NCBI GenBank assembly: GCA_028288545.1
Contig: JAQBNQ010000047.1
Span: forward strand, 1-14,056
Length of the DNA stretch: 14,056 nt
DNA from: Bacteroidota bacterium
Lineage (GTDB): Bacteria; Bacteroidota; Bacteroidia; Chitinophagales; LD1
Reading direction: 5' to 3'
Within the stretch, counting starts at the first letter, position 1, and each line of letters starts with the position of its first letter. Below the pieces are notes generated by a model. It was not told the origin of the DNA and did not search any database. It saw only the letters and a program-made list of their open reading frames with translations. Made by a program: the position numbers and the translations under genes. Below are positions 1 through 7,327 of the stretch, one piece after another.

Positions 1-700
1 AATGAATAATAAGTTTCCCTTCCTTGGTTACTCCGTTTATCTCTCCTTTAAAGATGCTCTCCCCTTTTTTAAATTCGTGGGTTTGTTGAAAACGGTAAAG
101 GGCTACTGTATAGCCCTTATCCAAAAAATTAAAGTGCAATTGCCGCAGTTGCAGGTAGTATTTTTCTATAAATGAGCACAGTTGCTCTATTAGGTTAAGG
201 AGATCGAATTCGGATTTTTTGATTTGCTGTAACGAAACAGGGTTGGGGAGGGCGGGGTCAAATTCAATTTGATTTACGTTTATTCCTATTCCTATTACAG
301 ATGAAGAGAGTTTGTTGCCGTTAATGGTGTTTTCAATAAGCACTCCACCCAGCTTATGGTCGTCAAAATAAATGTCATTGGGCCATTTTATCCTTACTTC
401 GTCCCCTATAGCAAACTCACAAAAATCCTTAATTGCCAGGGCCACGGCCATGTTTAAAAAAAATTGCTTGTCGGCTTCCAGAAAGTCGGGATATAAGATC
501 AGGCTAAGGGTTATGTTCTTTCCTGCCTCGGTAGCCCAGTTATTTCCCATTTGGCCCCTGCCCGCAAATTGCTCCCTTGCTGTAACAATAGTTCCCTCCA
601 CAGGTCGCGATTTAGACAACAAATCCTTGGTATAATTGTTAGTAGAATCTATGGAATCGAGTGCAATAATATTTTTGCCGGTAAATAGGGTATTGGTCAT
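1..700 (-). CDS. birA: Biotin--[acetyl-CoA-carboxylase] ligase, 3' end cut by window edge
   Basis: Attaches biotin to the carrier lysine of biotin-dependent carboxylases through a biotinyl-5'-AMP intermediate, in the cytoplasm. I translated 233 codons from the ATG at 700-698 with no stop before the window edge. Visible motifs are the adenylate-binding loop GRGQMG (residues 47-52), KWPND (105-109), and KLGGVLIE (116-123), followed by a conserved IGIGINVN stretch (about 136-143). The protein begins directly at the catalytic domain, so it lacks the N-terminal helix-turn-helix of E. coli BirA and should not act as a repressor. Only a short C-terminal piece, perhaps 15-20 residues, should be missing. 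It is divergent from rsfS with 84 bp between the start codons. No strong ribosome binding site is visible. The family call is secure. Confidence 0.94.
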   Translation of the reverse strand, partial: MTNTLFTGKNIIALDSIDSTNNYTKDLLSKSRPVEGTIVTAREQFAGRGQMGNNWATEAGKNITLSLILYPDFLEADKQFFLNMAVALAIKDFCEFAIGDEVRIKWPNDIYFDDHKLGGVLIENTINGNKLSSSVIGIGINVNQIEFDPALPNPVSLQQIKKSEFDLLNLIEQLCSFIEKYYLQLRQLHFNFLDKGYTVALYRFQQTHEFKKGESIFKGEINGVTKEGKLIIH

Positions 701-736
701 GCTTTGGGCTTGGCTTTCAGATTCATGAAAACTAAT

Positions 737-744
737 TACTTTTG
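737..744 (+). promoter_or_regulatory. Candidate -7 promoter box for rsfS-ftsH
   Basis: The sequence TACTTTTG matches all fixed positions of TAnnTTTG, the -7 element of the Bacteroidota primary sigma factor. An imperfect -33 element, TTTC, lies 18 bp upstream at 715-718; a TTG at 710-712 is 24 bp away, somewhat too far. Transcription would begin near 750, giving rsfS a leader of about 35 nt. The match is only to a short motif, so this is a candidate. Confidence 0.35.
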
Positions 745-756
745 AGAGGTATTAAA

Positions 757-783
757 ATGGCAATTATCAACAAAACCTTGTGA
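757..783 (+). other. Possible 8-codon leader ORF ending 1 nt before rsfS
   Basis: An ATG at 757 opens the octapeptide MAIINKTL and stops at TGA 781-783, one base before the TTG start of rsfS. The purine stretch GAGAGG (744-749) sits 7 nt before the ATG and looks like a ribosome binding site. Termination-reinitiation could therefore feed ribosomes onto the weak TTG. If the candidate promoter at 737-744 is used, however, the transcript would start after GAGAGG, so the two ideas compete. It may also be chance. Confidence 0.25.
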
Positions 784-784
784 T

Positions 785-1159
785 TTGACGAAAAAAAAAC
801 CGGGAACTGAAAGTTTAAAGAAGGTTGTTATTGATGCGATTTTGGATAAGAAAGGCAACGACGTAGTTAGCCTTGATCTTAGAAAGATAAAAGACACTCC
901 TTCAGATTTCTTCATCATTACGCATGGTGATTCGAGTACACAAGTAAGGGCAATCTATCATAGTGTTATGGTTGAAGCGCAAAAAAACGGCTTCGACCCC
1001 TATCATGCCGAAGGAATGAAAAATTCCGAATGGGTTGTAATTGATTTTGTAGATGTAGTAGTACACATTTTTTATAGAGATAAAAGGGATTTTTACTGTC
1101 TCGAAGAACTGTGGAACGATGCCAAACTAAACCGTCATAATGGCTCAAAAGACAAATAG
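785..1159 (+). CDS. rsfS: Ribosomal silencing factor RsfS
   Basis: RsfS (Iojap/YbeB family) binds uL14 on the large ribosomal subunit and blocks subunit joining when nutrients are short. The 124-residue product has the family signature: a DLR-x-I stretch near residue 33, FFIITHGDSSTQV (about 42-54), YHAEG (about 73-77), the strand segment WVVIDFVDVVVHIF (about 83-96), and a closing Y-x-LEELW-x-DA. The start is TTG: the frame is open only from 746, has no ATG or GTG upstream, and the first internal ATG falls well inside the conserved domain. The resulting MTKKK beginning resembles other Bacteroidota RsfS proteins as I remember them. A run of nine A residues (791-799) encodes the lysines just after the start. 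ftsH follows after 62 bp, probably in the same operon. Confidence 0.93.
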   Translation: MTKKKPGTESLKKVVIDAILDKKGNDVVSLDLRKIKDTPSDFFIITHGDSSTQVRAIYHSVMVEAQKNGFDPYHAEGMKNSEWVVIDFVDVVVHIFYRDKRDFYCLEELWNDAKLNRHNGSKDK

Positions 1160-1221
1160 GCTTTAAAATAAATTAAACCACGAATCGTCTGAAAGAGGAC
1201 ATTGAAATAAAGAAGCAAAAA

Positions 1222-3279
1222 ATGGAAAACCAGGAAAATAAGAAACAGAATAACCCCGGGCAGAATCGTAAAGACGGTAAACGCCCTGTAAAGAAGATTT
1301 TAGATGAAGGCCCGAAGTTTAATTACTTCTGGGTTTACGCCATTATATTCTTGTTCATCATTATTTCATTTAACCTCTCCTTCTTCGCAGAAAACGTACA
1401 GGAGAGCACCATGACCGAATTGCGGTCGATGCTGGCTGATAATGACGTGGACAAGATCATTATAGTCAACCAAAAAACCGCTGAAGTTTACCTTAAGGAA
1501 GCGGCTCTTGCAAAGGATAAGTACAAAAAAATAGCTCATTCAAGGTTTGGGTCGGTTAATAAAGGACCGCATTACATGTTGACCGTGCCGTCTAATGATG
1601 CCTTCGACAAAAACATAACAGAATTTTACAAGCAACAACCGACACTTGCACAGGTTGATGTAAAGTACGAAAACCGCCAGGAGTTGTGGAGAGATATAGT
1701 GCCTTGGGTGCTTCCATTACTGCTTATTGGTGCCCTATGGATATTTATGCTTAGAAGAGCCGGTGGCGGCATTGGTGGGCCGGGCGGCAACATATTTAAT
1801 ATCGGCAAATCAAAAGCCATCTTGTTCGATCGTGATGAGAAGATCAATATCACTTTCGGCGATGTGGCCGGTTTGGATGAAGCAAAAGTGGAGGTTCAGG
1901 AAATTGTGAACTTCCTTAAAAATCCTAAAAAATACACTGCCCTGGGCGGTAAAATACCTAAAGGAGCCCTATTGATAGGCCCTCCGGGAACAGGTAAAAC
2001 TTTGATAGCAAAAGCTATGGCTGGCGAAGCACAGGTGCCCTTCTTTAGCATCTCAGGTTCCGATTTCGTTGAAATGTTTGTTGGGGTAGGTGCATCACGG
2101 GTTCGTGATCTGTTCCGCCAGGCAAGAGAAAAAGCGCCTTGTATCATATTCATTGATGAAATTGATGCCATAGGCCGTGCCCGTGGTAAAAACCTGATAC
2201 AGGGTAACGACGAAAGAGAAAACACGCTTAACCAATTGCTGGTTGAAATGGATGGCTTTAGTTCAGAAAAGGGAGTAATTATTGTAGCAGCCACAAACCG
2301 CCCTGATGTATTGGATACAGCCTTATTGCGCCCGGGAAGATTTGACCGCCAGATATCTATTGATAAGCCCGACATGAAAGGCCGCGAGCAGATATTTAAG
2401 GTGCATTTAAAAACGATTAAGCTAAGTGAAGCTGTTGATGTATTTAAACTTGCCTCGCTTACACCTGGTTTTGTAGGTGCCGATATTGCCAACATATGTA
2501 ACGAAGCTGCATTGATAGCTGCGCGTAATGATAAGACCGCTGTGGATATGCAGGATTTCAACGATGCTATAGACCGTGCCATTGGCGGGTTAGAGAAAAA
2601 GAACAAACTTATTTCGCCAGAGGAGAAAAAGATAATCGCTTATCACGAAGCCGGACACGCTATTTGTGGATGGTTCCTTGAAAATGCGCATCCGCTTTTA
2701 AAGGTTTCTATTATACCGCGGGGTGTTGCTGCATTGGGATATGCACAATACCTGCCTAAGGAAAAATACATTGAGCGTGAAGAAGAAATGTTGGACCGTA
2801 TGTGTATGACCCTTGGTGGACGTGCTGCCGAAAGGATCGTGTTCAACAAAATCTCTACCGGTGCTCAGAACGATCTTGATCATGTAACCCGTGTGGCCTA
2901 TGCCATGGTTTCGGTATTTGGTATGAATGAAAAAGTTGGTAATGTGTCTTTCTACGATATGCAGAATCAAAACTCTTTCAACAAACCTTTCAGCGAAGAA
3001 ACTTCAAGAATCATTGATGAAGAATCACGTAAGATCATAGAAGGACAGTACGTTCGCGCTCAGGCTCTGTTATCTGAAAAAAGACAACAACTGGATGCAC
3101 TTGCTTCACTTTTATTAGAGAAAGAAGTGCTCTTCAAAGATGACCTGGTGAGGTTAATTGGCGAAAGACCTTCTGATAAAAACGAAGGAGATGCTGTAAG
3201 CGAAAATGTTGATGGTGAATTTACCGTGTCTATAAACGCAGACGTTACAAGTCATTCTGTTGAGAATGATAGGGTATAA
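1222..3279 (+). CDS. ftsH: ATP-dependent zinc metalloprotease FtsH
   Basis: Membrane-anchored hexameric AAA+ protease that extracts and degrades misassembled membrane proteins and some short-lived cytosolic regulators. The 685 residues show a charged N-terminus, a first membrane helix (about 33-55), a periplasmic segment (about 56-157), and a second helix (about 158-177). A Gly-rich linker leads into the AAA domain, with Walker A GPPGTGKT (253-260), pore loop MFVGVG (285-290), Walker B ending FIDE (310-313) and the SRH arginines near 370-376. The zinc site HEAGH is at 475-479, with the likely third ligand Asp near 551 in TGAQNDLDH. The C-terminal tail of about 40 residues is acidic and variable. 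Length is normal for the phylum and all catalytic motifs are intact. It lies 62 bp after rsfS and 71 bp before the LUD gene. Confidence 0.99.
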   Translation: MENQENKKQNNPGQNRKDGKRPVKKILDEGPKFNYFWVYAIIFLFIIISFNLSFFAENVQESTMTELRSMLADNDVDKIIIVNQKTAEVYLKEAALAKDKYKKIAHSRFGSVNKGPHYMLTVPSNDAFDKNITEFYKQQPTLAQVDVKYENRQELWRDIVPWVLPLLLIGALWIFMLRRAGGGIGGPGGNIFNIGKSKAILFDRDEKINITFGDVAGLDEAKVEVQEIVNFLKNPKKYTALGGKIPKGALLIGPPGTGKTLIAKAMAGEAQVPFFSISGSDFVEMFVGVGASRVRDLFRQAREKAPCIIFIDEIDAIGRARGKNLIQGNDERENTLNQLLVEMDGFSSEKGVIIVAATNRPDVLDTALLRPGRFDRQISIDKPDMKGREQIFKVHLKTIKLSEAVDVFKLASLTPGFVGADIANICNEAALIAARNDKTAVDMQDFNDAIDRAIGGLEKKNKLISPEEKKIIAYHEAGHAICGWFLENAHPLLKVSIIPRGVAALGYAQYLPKEKYIEREEEMLDRMCMTLGGRAAERIVFNKISTGAQNDLDHVTRVAYAMVSVFGMNEKVGNVSFYDMQNQNSFNKPFSEETSRIIDEESRKIIEGQYVRAQALLSEKRQQLDALASLLLEKEVLFKDDLVRLIGERPSDKNEGDAVSENVDGEFTVSINADVTSHSVENDRV

Positions 3280-3304
3280 AACTACATATAAGGCTGGCAT
3301 ATTT

Positions 3305-3312
3305 TAATTTTG
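3305..3312 (+). promoter_or_regulatory. Candidate -7 promoter box for the LUD gene
   Basis: TAATTTTG matches TAnnTTTG exactly and lies 38 bp before the LUD-gene ATG, in the 71-bp gap after ftsH. I see no TTG/TTTG at the expected 17-23 bp upstream, so only half the promoter is supported. If real, the LUD gene has its own promoter in addition to read-through from ftsH. Confidence 0.3.
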
Positions 3313-3350
3313 GATTCTGGTAACAGTATTCATTCATTAAATTATTTACC

Positions 3351-4166
3351 ATGTCAGTTGAAGCAAACGGAACCGGTTTTTTTTCGCGCCTAAAAGGTGT
3401 TTTCTCGCACTCTGCAAACACGCAGCAATTAGAAGAAACTTCGAACGACGTTAGTACTGAAACAGCCGTTGAAGAATCAACTAACACTTCAACCCCCGAA
3501 TTGAGAACCCGGGAAAATGTTTACACCTACACCTCCATGGTAAGCGACGAAAGCGTTACTGAAAAAGAAATCCCGTTGCGCACCGTTGAGGTAAGTGCCC
3601 CAACCTATGCCTTGCCAAACGAAAAAGACCTGGACATCCGTTTCGCTACTTCGTTTATTGAAGCCGGGGGAAAGTTCATATACTGCGAAAGCGTTAAGGA
3701 AGCAATGGAATTATTGAAGCAGTTGAAAGAAGATAATCGTTGGACTCACATTTTCTGCTGGGAAAATGAAATTAAAGATGCCTTCTGCGAAAGCAGCTTC
3801 CAAAAAGGAGCCCTCGGTTTTACCATTGAAAATTCGGACGCAGCCATATCTATGTGCGAAAGCCTGGTAGCCGATGAAGGAACGATCATATTAAACCCTA
3901 AACAGGCTTCGAGAAGAAGATTGTCTTGTTTCCCTAAAACACACATCATTATCACCGACGTGGCGCATTTAACCGCAAGCGAAGGAGATGGATTGGAAAG
4001 ATTTTATTTGGGCCATAAAGGCGAGTTGCCTTCTATTATAAAGATAGGCCAGTGTAACAACGGTCATTTTTACGACAAACCACGTCTTATCCTTAATGCT
4101 GAGGGGCCGGAAGATGTTTATGTAATACTGGTGGATGAAATTATTCCTCCAAGCTTAAGGCCATAA
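3351..4166 (+). CDS. LUD-domain protein (LutC/YkgG-like), stand-alone
   Basis: 271 residues. The first 85 or so are rich in Ser, Thr and Glu and look disordered. The remainder matches the LUD fold (LutC/YkgG): strand-helix alternation, a Ser/Asp turn (ITDVAHLTASEGD, about 201-213), and the closing GPEDVYVILVDE (about 252-263) that resembles the family's GPxxxxVxLVD end. In lactate operons, LutC works with the iron-sulfur proteins LutA and LutB. Neither is nearby here, so a lactate role is not supported. From memory, a single LUD gene after ftsH is common in Bacteroidota, usually followed by cdsA; its function is unknown to me. Its stop lies only 13 bp from the stop of the convergent glycosyltransferase gene. 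Six cysteines are scattered and form no Fe-S motif. Confidence 0.83.
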   Translation: MSVEANGTGFFSRLKGVFSHSANTQQLEETSNDVSTETAVEESTNTSTPELRTRENVYTYTSMVSDESVTEKEIPLRTVEVSAPTYALPNEKDLDIRFATSFIEAGGKFIYCESVKEAMELLKQLKEDNRWTHIFCWENEIKDAFCESSFQKGALGFTIENSDAAISMCESLVADEGTIILNPKQASRRRLSCFPKTHIIITDVAHLTASEGDGLERFYLGHKGELPSIIKIGQCNNGHFYDKPRLILNAEGPEDVYVILVDEIIPPSLRP

Positions 4167-4179
4167 TTTAATTGCGACT

Positions 4180-5274
4180 CTATAAAATGTCCCGGTAGAC
4201 TTTCATTGTTTTTTGGGCAAACACTTTGTCGCTCATAGTTTCGGCATGTAAATATCCTTCCGTAATCATTTGCCCGCGTAGGACATCATCATTTAAAACC
4301 TTTAAGATTTTTTCCGCAATATCTTCGGCCACCTCCGGGTTAACGAATATTGATTTTTTGCCTGCAGCCTCTTCTATAGCTCCGCCTTTGGAGGCAATTA
4401 CCGGTGTGCCTGAAAACAGTGCCTCCAATACCGGGGCTCCAAAGCCTTCAAATAAACTAACGAAAACAAGTGCGCTCGCATTTTTATAAAAAGCCGGAAG
4501 TTCTTCATTCTTTACCCCAGTAAGAATCTTTACCCTACCCTCTAATTTTTTGGCAGCTATTAATAGCCTCAGATCCTTTTCCATGTTCCCTTTACCTATT
4601 AGCCACAATTCCTCGTCTATTTTATCCGCTATCAGGGCGAATGCCTCAATTAATTTTTTCTGGTTCTTGCGTGTAACCAGTGAGCCTACATTGAGAATAT
4701 ATTTTGTTCCACCAGGTTGGCTAACAACGGGCCGGTAAAATACGGGGTCTACACTATGATAGATCACTTCGATTTTTTTTTCAGGAACCTTATATATTTC
4801 CATCAGGTCATTTTTGGTTTCATTGCTTACGGCAATTACCTTGTAGGCATGTTTAACTGCATATTTTGTTTTCGCTGCATAAAACTGGCGGTCTATCCAG
4901 GGATATTGTTCGGTGTGCTTAAGGAAAATAAGGTCGTGAACAGTAACTACGGTTTTTACGCCCGAACGGTGAATGTTGAAGGGTAGTTCATTGCTCAGGC
5001 CATGATAAATATTAGCCCCGCTTTCTTTAAGTTGATCATTTATTCCAAACGATCGCCATAACGGATGCAGGGTTTTATAAAGTCCGGATTCAGGAAAAAT
5101 TATTTTAAAGCGGCTGTTCAATTCATTTAAAAATTCCGGCTTTGCCTTTGGCGAAAAAAGTAAGTACTCATTTTCCGGGTAATCTCTTAAAAGGGCATTC
5201 AACAAAATGCGCGCATGATTGCCCAGGCCGGTTCCGTTATTTAAAGCTCTCTTGGCATCGAATGCAATTTTCAT
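4180..5274 (-). CDS. GT-B glycosyltransferase, family GT4-like
   Basis: Predicted retaining glycosyltransferase moving a sugar from a nucleotide-sugar donor to a lipid-linked or surface glycan acceptor at the inner membrane face. The 364-residue protein shows a two-domain GT-B layout. The N-terminal domain has the glycine-rich loop GTGLGNHAR (about 14-22) and a conserved TVHDLIF segment (about 111-117). The interdomain region has IAVSNETKNDL (about 147-157), and the C-terminal domain has ILNVGSLVTRKNQKKLIEAF. The donor-site motif E-x7-E (E276 and E284, within EGFGAPVLEAL) is typical of GT4. The ATG at 5274-5272 overlaps the stop of the upstream GT2 gene as ATGA, so translation is probably coupled. 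It is the last gene of a three-gene minus-strand operon. The exact sugar cannot be read from the sequence. Confidence 0.9.
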   Translation of the reverse strand: MKIAFDAKRALNNGTGLGNHARILLNALLRDYPENEYLLFSPKAKPEFLNELNSRFKIIFPESGLYKTLHPLWRSFGINDQLKESGANIYHGLSNELPFNIHRSGVKTVVTVHDLIFLKHTEQYPWIDRQFYAAKTKYAVKHAYKVIAVSNETKNDLMEIYKVPEKKIEVIYHSVDPVFYRPVVSQPGGTKYILNVGSLVTRKNQKKLIEAFALIADKIDEELWLIGKGNMEKDLRLLIAAKKLEGRVKILTGVKNEELPAFYKNASALVFVSLFEGFGAPVLEALFSGTPVIASKGGAIEEAAGKKSIFVNPEVAEDIAEKILKVLNDDVLRGQMITEGYLHAETMSDKVFAQKTMKVYRDIL

Positions 5275-6023
5275 GAAAGGCTTAATTTAACGGCTCTGTA
5301 ATATTTCAGGAAAACTTCGCGGCTCTGCTGATAGCAAATGGTAAGGCCAACGCTTCCTTCGGTAAATCCCAATTTAAAAAAGTAGTTTCTTATAAACCTA
5401 AATGGAGGACTAAAGATCATTTTAAAAAGCAGGAACAAAATATTCCGGCTTTTAAGTTGTTCCGCACTTATATTGGCAAACTTCTCAACCTGGTTTAAAA
5501 GCGCTTGTTTATCAGGGTAAGTATTGTGTAGTATATCACCTTGCAAATGCGCTGTGATCATTCCTTCATTCATTTCAAACTTGTCGTGCGGATTTAATCC
5601 TTTCCATTCGCCCTTAGTTCTGTTCCACAAGCGAAGTTTTGTATCCGGGTACCAACCGCATGTTTTTATGGGTTTACCGCAACAAAAATTCAAACGGTTC
5701 ATGGTATAGCCGTCTGCAGAAAAATTCTTTTCAGCTTTAAGGATTGAAGTCTTTAAGTCTGTACTCAGCGCCTCATCAGCATCTAGGGAAAGAACATAAT
5801 CGAAAGTGGCCTGACCCTTTGCCCAATTTTTTTGTTGAATGTGTCCTTCAAATTTGTGTTGAATGAAGCGGGCGCCTTTTGCTTCGGCCACTTCTTTTGT
5901 TCTATCCGTAGAAAATGAATCCACCACCACTATTTCATCGGCTATATCTTTTACCGAATCAATACAAAGCCCGACATTCTCCTCCTCATTAAAAGTGATG
6001 ATAACTACCGAAAGTCTGCTCAT
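5271..6023 (-). CDS. GT-A glycosyltransferase, family GT2, WaaE/KdtX-like
   Basis: Predicted inverting glycosyltransferase of the type associated with lipopolysaccharide core or other envelope glycans (WaaE/KdtX-like GT2). The 250 residues begin with the classic LSVVIITFNEEENVGLCIDSV, followed by EIVVVDSFSTDRT (about 30-42). The metal-binding DxD is DAD (81-83) in LSLDADEAL. Next comes CGWYPDTKLRLWNRTKGEWKG (starting near residue 122), which resembles the GGWYPD-LRLF block of WaaE proteins. The C-terminal 60 residues are basic and hydrophobic (LFLLFKMIF, about 196-204) and probably sit on the membrane. Both ends overlap neighbours by ATGA: its start codon overlaps the ligase stop and its stop overlaps the GT4 start. 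The usual VHE-like motif reads NPHD here. The substrate is unknown. Confidence 0.88.
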   Translation of the reverse strand: MSRLSVVIITFNEEENVGLCIDSVKDIADEIVVVDSFSTDRTKEVAEAKGARFIQHKFEGHIQQKNWAKGQATFDYVLSLDADEALSTDLKTSILKAEKNFSADGYTMNRLNFCCGKPIKTCGWYPDTKLRLWNRTKGEWKGLNPHDKFEMNEGMITAHLQGDILHNTYPDKQALLNQVEKFANISAEQLKSRNILFLLFKMIFSPPFRFIRNYFFKLGFTEGSVGLTICYQQSREVFLKYYRAVKLSLS

Positions 6024-7291
6024 TCGTGTTTAAAGTAATTCATCAAAATCAAAAGAAAGATAAGGTAAAAACCAGTGCCTATCTGTTCTTCAAAGGTGTC
6101 CTCAGCAAAAAATGAGGCAAAGAGCAAAACGTATAACACCAGTATAGGCCAGTATTTATAGTACCCCTTCGAAAATAAAGGCACAAAGAAGGCTGCAAGA
6201 AAGAATATAAAACCTATCATTCCCGTAGAGGCAAGTACCCAGATAAACTGGTTGTGCGGAACACGCCAATTGTTTTTTGTAATGTCCGGGTAATCCTTTA
6301 AGTAAATTTTATCGGTTTCCGTTTCAAGGTCGCCGGCCCCTACTCCAAACCAGGGGTGGGCCTTCCAAAGGTCAAAACCTATCTTCATCGAAACTATCCT
6401 CATGGCATCGGAGTTTTCGTTGATAGCCCCTTTCTCATATTCGCCAAGGTCGTACCTCATGTAACTTATCTTGTTATGAAAACTAGGTACATATTTATAA
6501 GCCGCAAAAGGCAGACTGGCCACAAGCACAAGTATAGTAAGGCCAACTAAAAATCTCCTTTCAATAATTATCCAGCGTATAGCCAGAATAACCAGCCCAA
6601 GGTATAAAGCCAGCAACCCGCTGCGCACGGTTAATATGTGCAACGCCGCACAAGCAAACAAAGCGTACAGCGCCTGCAATATCTTCTCCGCCTTTGTAAA
6701 TAGCATGAGCTTTTTGTCCAGCAAATAAACAGCACAGAAAAATGAAAAAGCCAGCATTAAGGTATAGCGGATGTGGCTATACTTGATTTGTATCGCACTG
6801 CCCTTAAAAAACGAATCTGTAACGGCCTCGTAATTGGCATAATACCTGTAAAGGATAATGCTTGAACTTACCAAAAAAGTGAGCATAAATCCATATAACA
6901 ACACTATAAACTTTTTGTCATCCAGTTTTTTTATTGGGGCAAAAGCCAACGGCAACACCAGGTACGGTAGTTTAATGCGTACCCAATTAAGCCAATCGTG
7001 CTTATCGGCAGATATAAGGCCTGAAAAAAGTACTATCCAAAAAAAGAGTGAAAGAATAAGCAGTTCTTTTGAACGGAAATAGGCATTAAACGTGTCGGCA
7101 CCATTATATAGAAGGGAAAGACCTACTATCCCAAACATGCCAATACTGGCCAAAACCCTTGAACATACCAGCCCCACAAATACGCACTGGCAGAACAGCA
7201 CTATTGCCCACTGAAACTGTTCTTCGCTAAGAATTGTCGAACCACTAAGTTTTTTCTCCACAGTATTTCCGGAACACGGTGAGCATTCCAA
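6020..7291 (-). CDS. O-antigen ligase / polymerase-like membrane protein (Wzy_C family)
   Basis: 423-residue polytopic membrane protein with about 11-12 hydrophobic segments (roughly 27-47, 48-63, 75-95, 106-120, 126-147, 175-192, 204-221, 223-243, 247-265, 347-371, 378-398, 405-420). A large outside loop (about 267-346) has the family features WFGVGAGDLE (about 314-322) and HNQFIWVLASTGMIG (346-360), plus the loop arginine in TVRSGLLALY (R223). WaaL ligases join lipid-linked polysaccharide to the lipid A core, and Wzy polymerases share the fold, so either role is possible. The start is uncertain: the frame opens at 7294 and offers TTG (7291) or GTG (7261), with no in-frame ATG before residue 52. 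It is the first gene of the ligase-GT2-GT4 unit and is divergent from meaB with only 36-66 bp between. Confidence 0.82.
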   Translation of the reverse strand: MECSPCSGNTVEKKLSGSTILSEEQFQWAIVLFCQCVFVGLVCSRVLASIGMFGIVGLSLLYNGADTFNAYFRSKELLILSLFFWIVLFSGLISADKHDWLNWVRIKLPYLVLPLAFAPIKKLDDKKFIVLLYGFMLTFLVSSSIILYRYYANYEAVTDSFFKGSAIQIKYSHIRYTLMLAFSFFCAVYLLDKKLMLFTKAEKILQALYALFACAALHILTVRSGLLALYLGLVILAIRWIIIERRFLVGLTILVLVASLPFAAYKYVPSFHNKISYMRYDLGEYEKGAINENSDAMRIVSMKIGFDLWKAHPWFGVGAGDLETETDKIYLKDYPDITKNNWRVPHNQFIWVLASTGMIGFIFFLAAFFVPLFSKGYYKYWPILVLYVLLFASFFAEDTFEEQIGTGFYLIFLLILMNYFKHE

Positions 7292-7327
7292 TAACTAATT
7301 TTATTTTAGTGCACAAACATAAAAGAC

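Noticed and set aside
372..635. An 87-codon plus-strand open frame under birA
   Set aside because: The minus strand encodes BirA with clear GRGQMG and KWPND motifs through this stretch.
1896..2606. A 236-codon open frame antisense to ftsH
   Set aside because: It lies wholly under the conserved AAA domain of ftsH; its Ser/Pro/Arg-rich product shows no recognisable domain and is what the opposite strand of such a gene gives.
4167..4179. Bidirectional terminator between the LUD gene and the GT4 gene
   Set aside because: Only 13 bp separate the two stop codons and no inverted repeat is visible around them.
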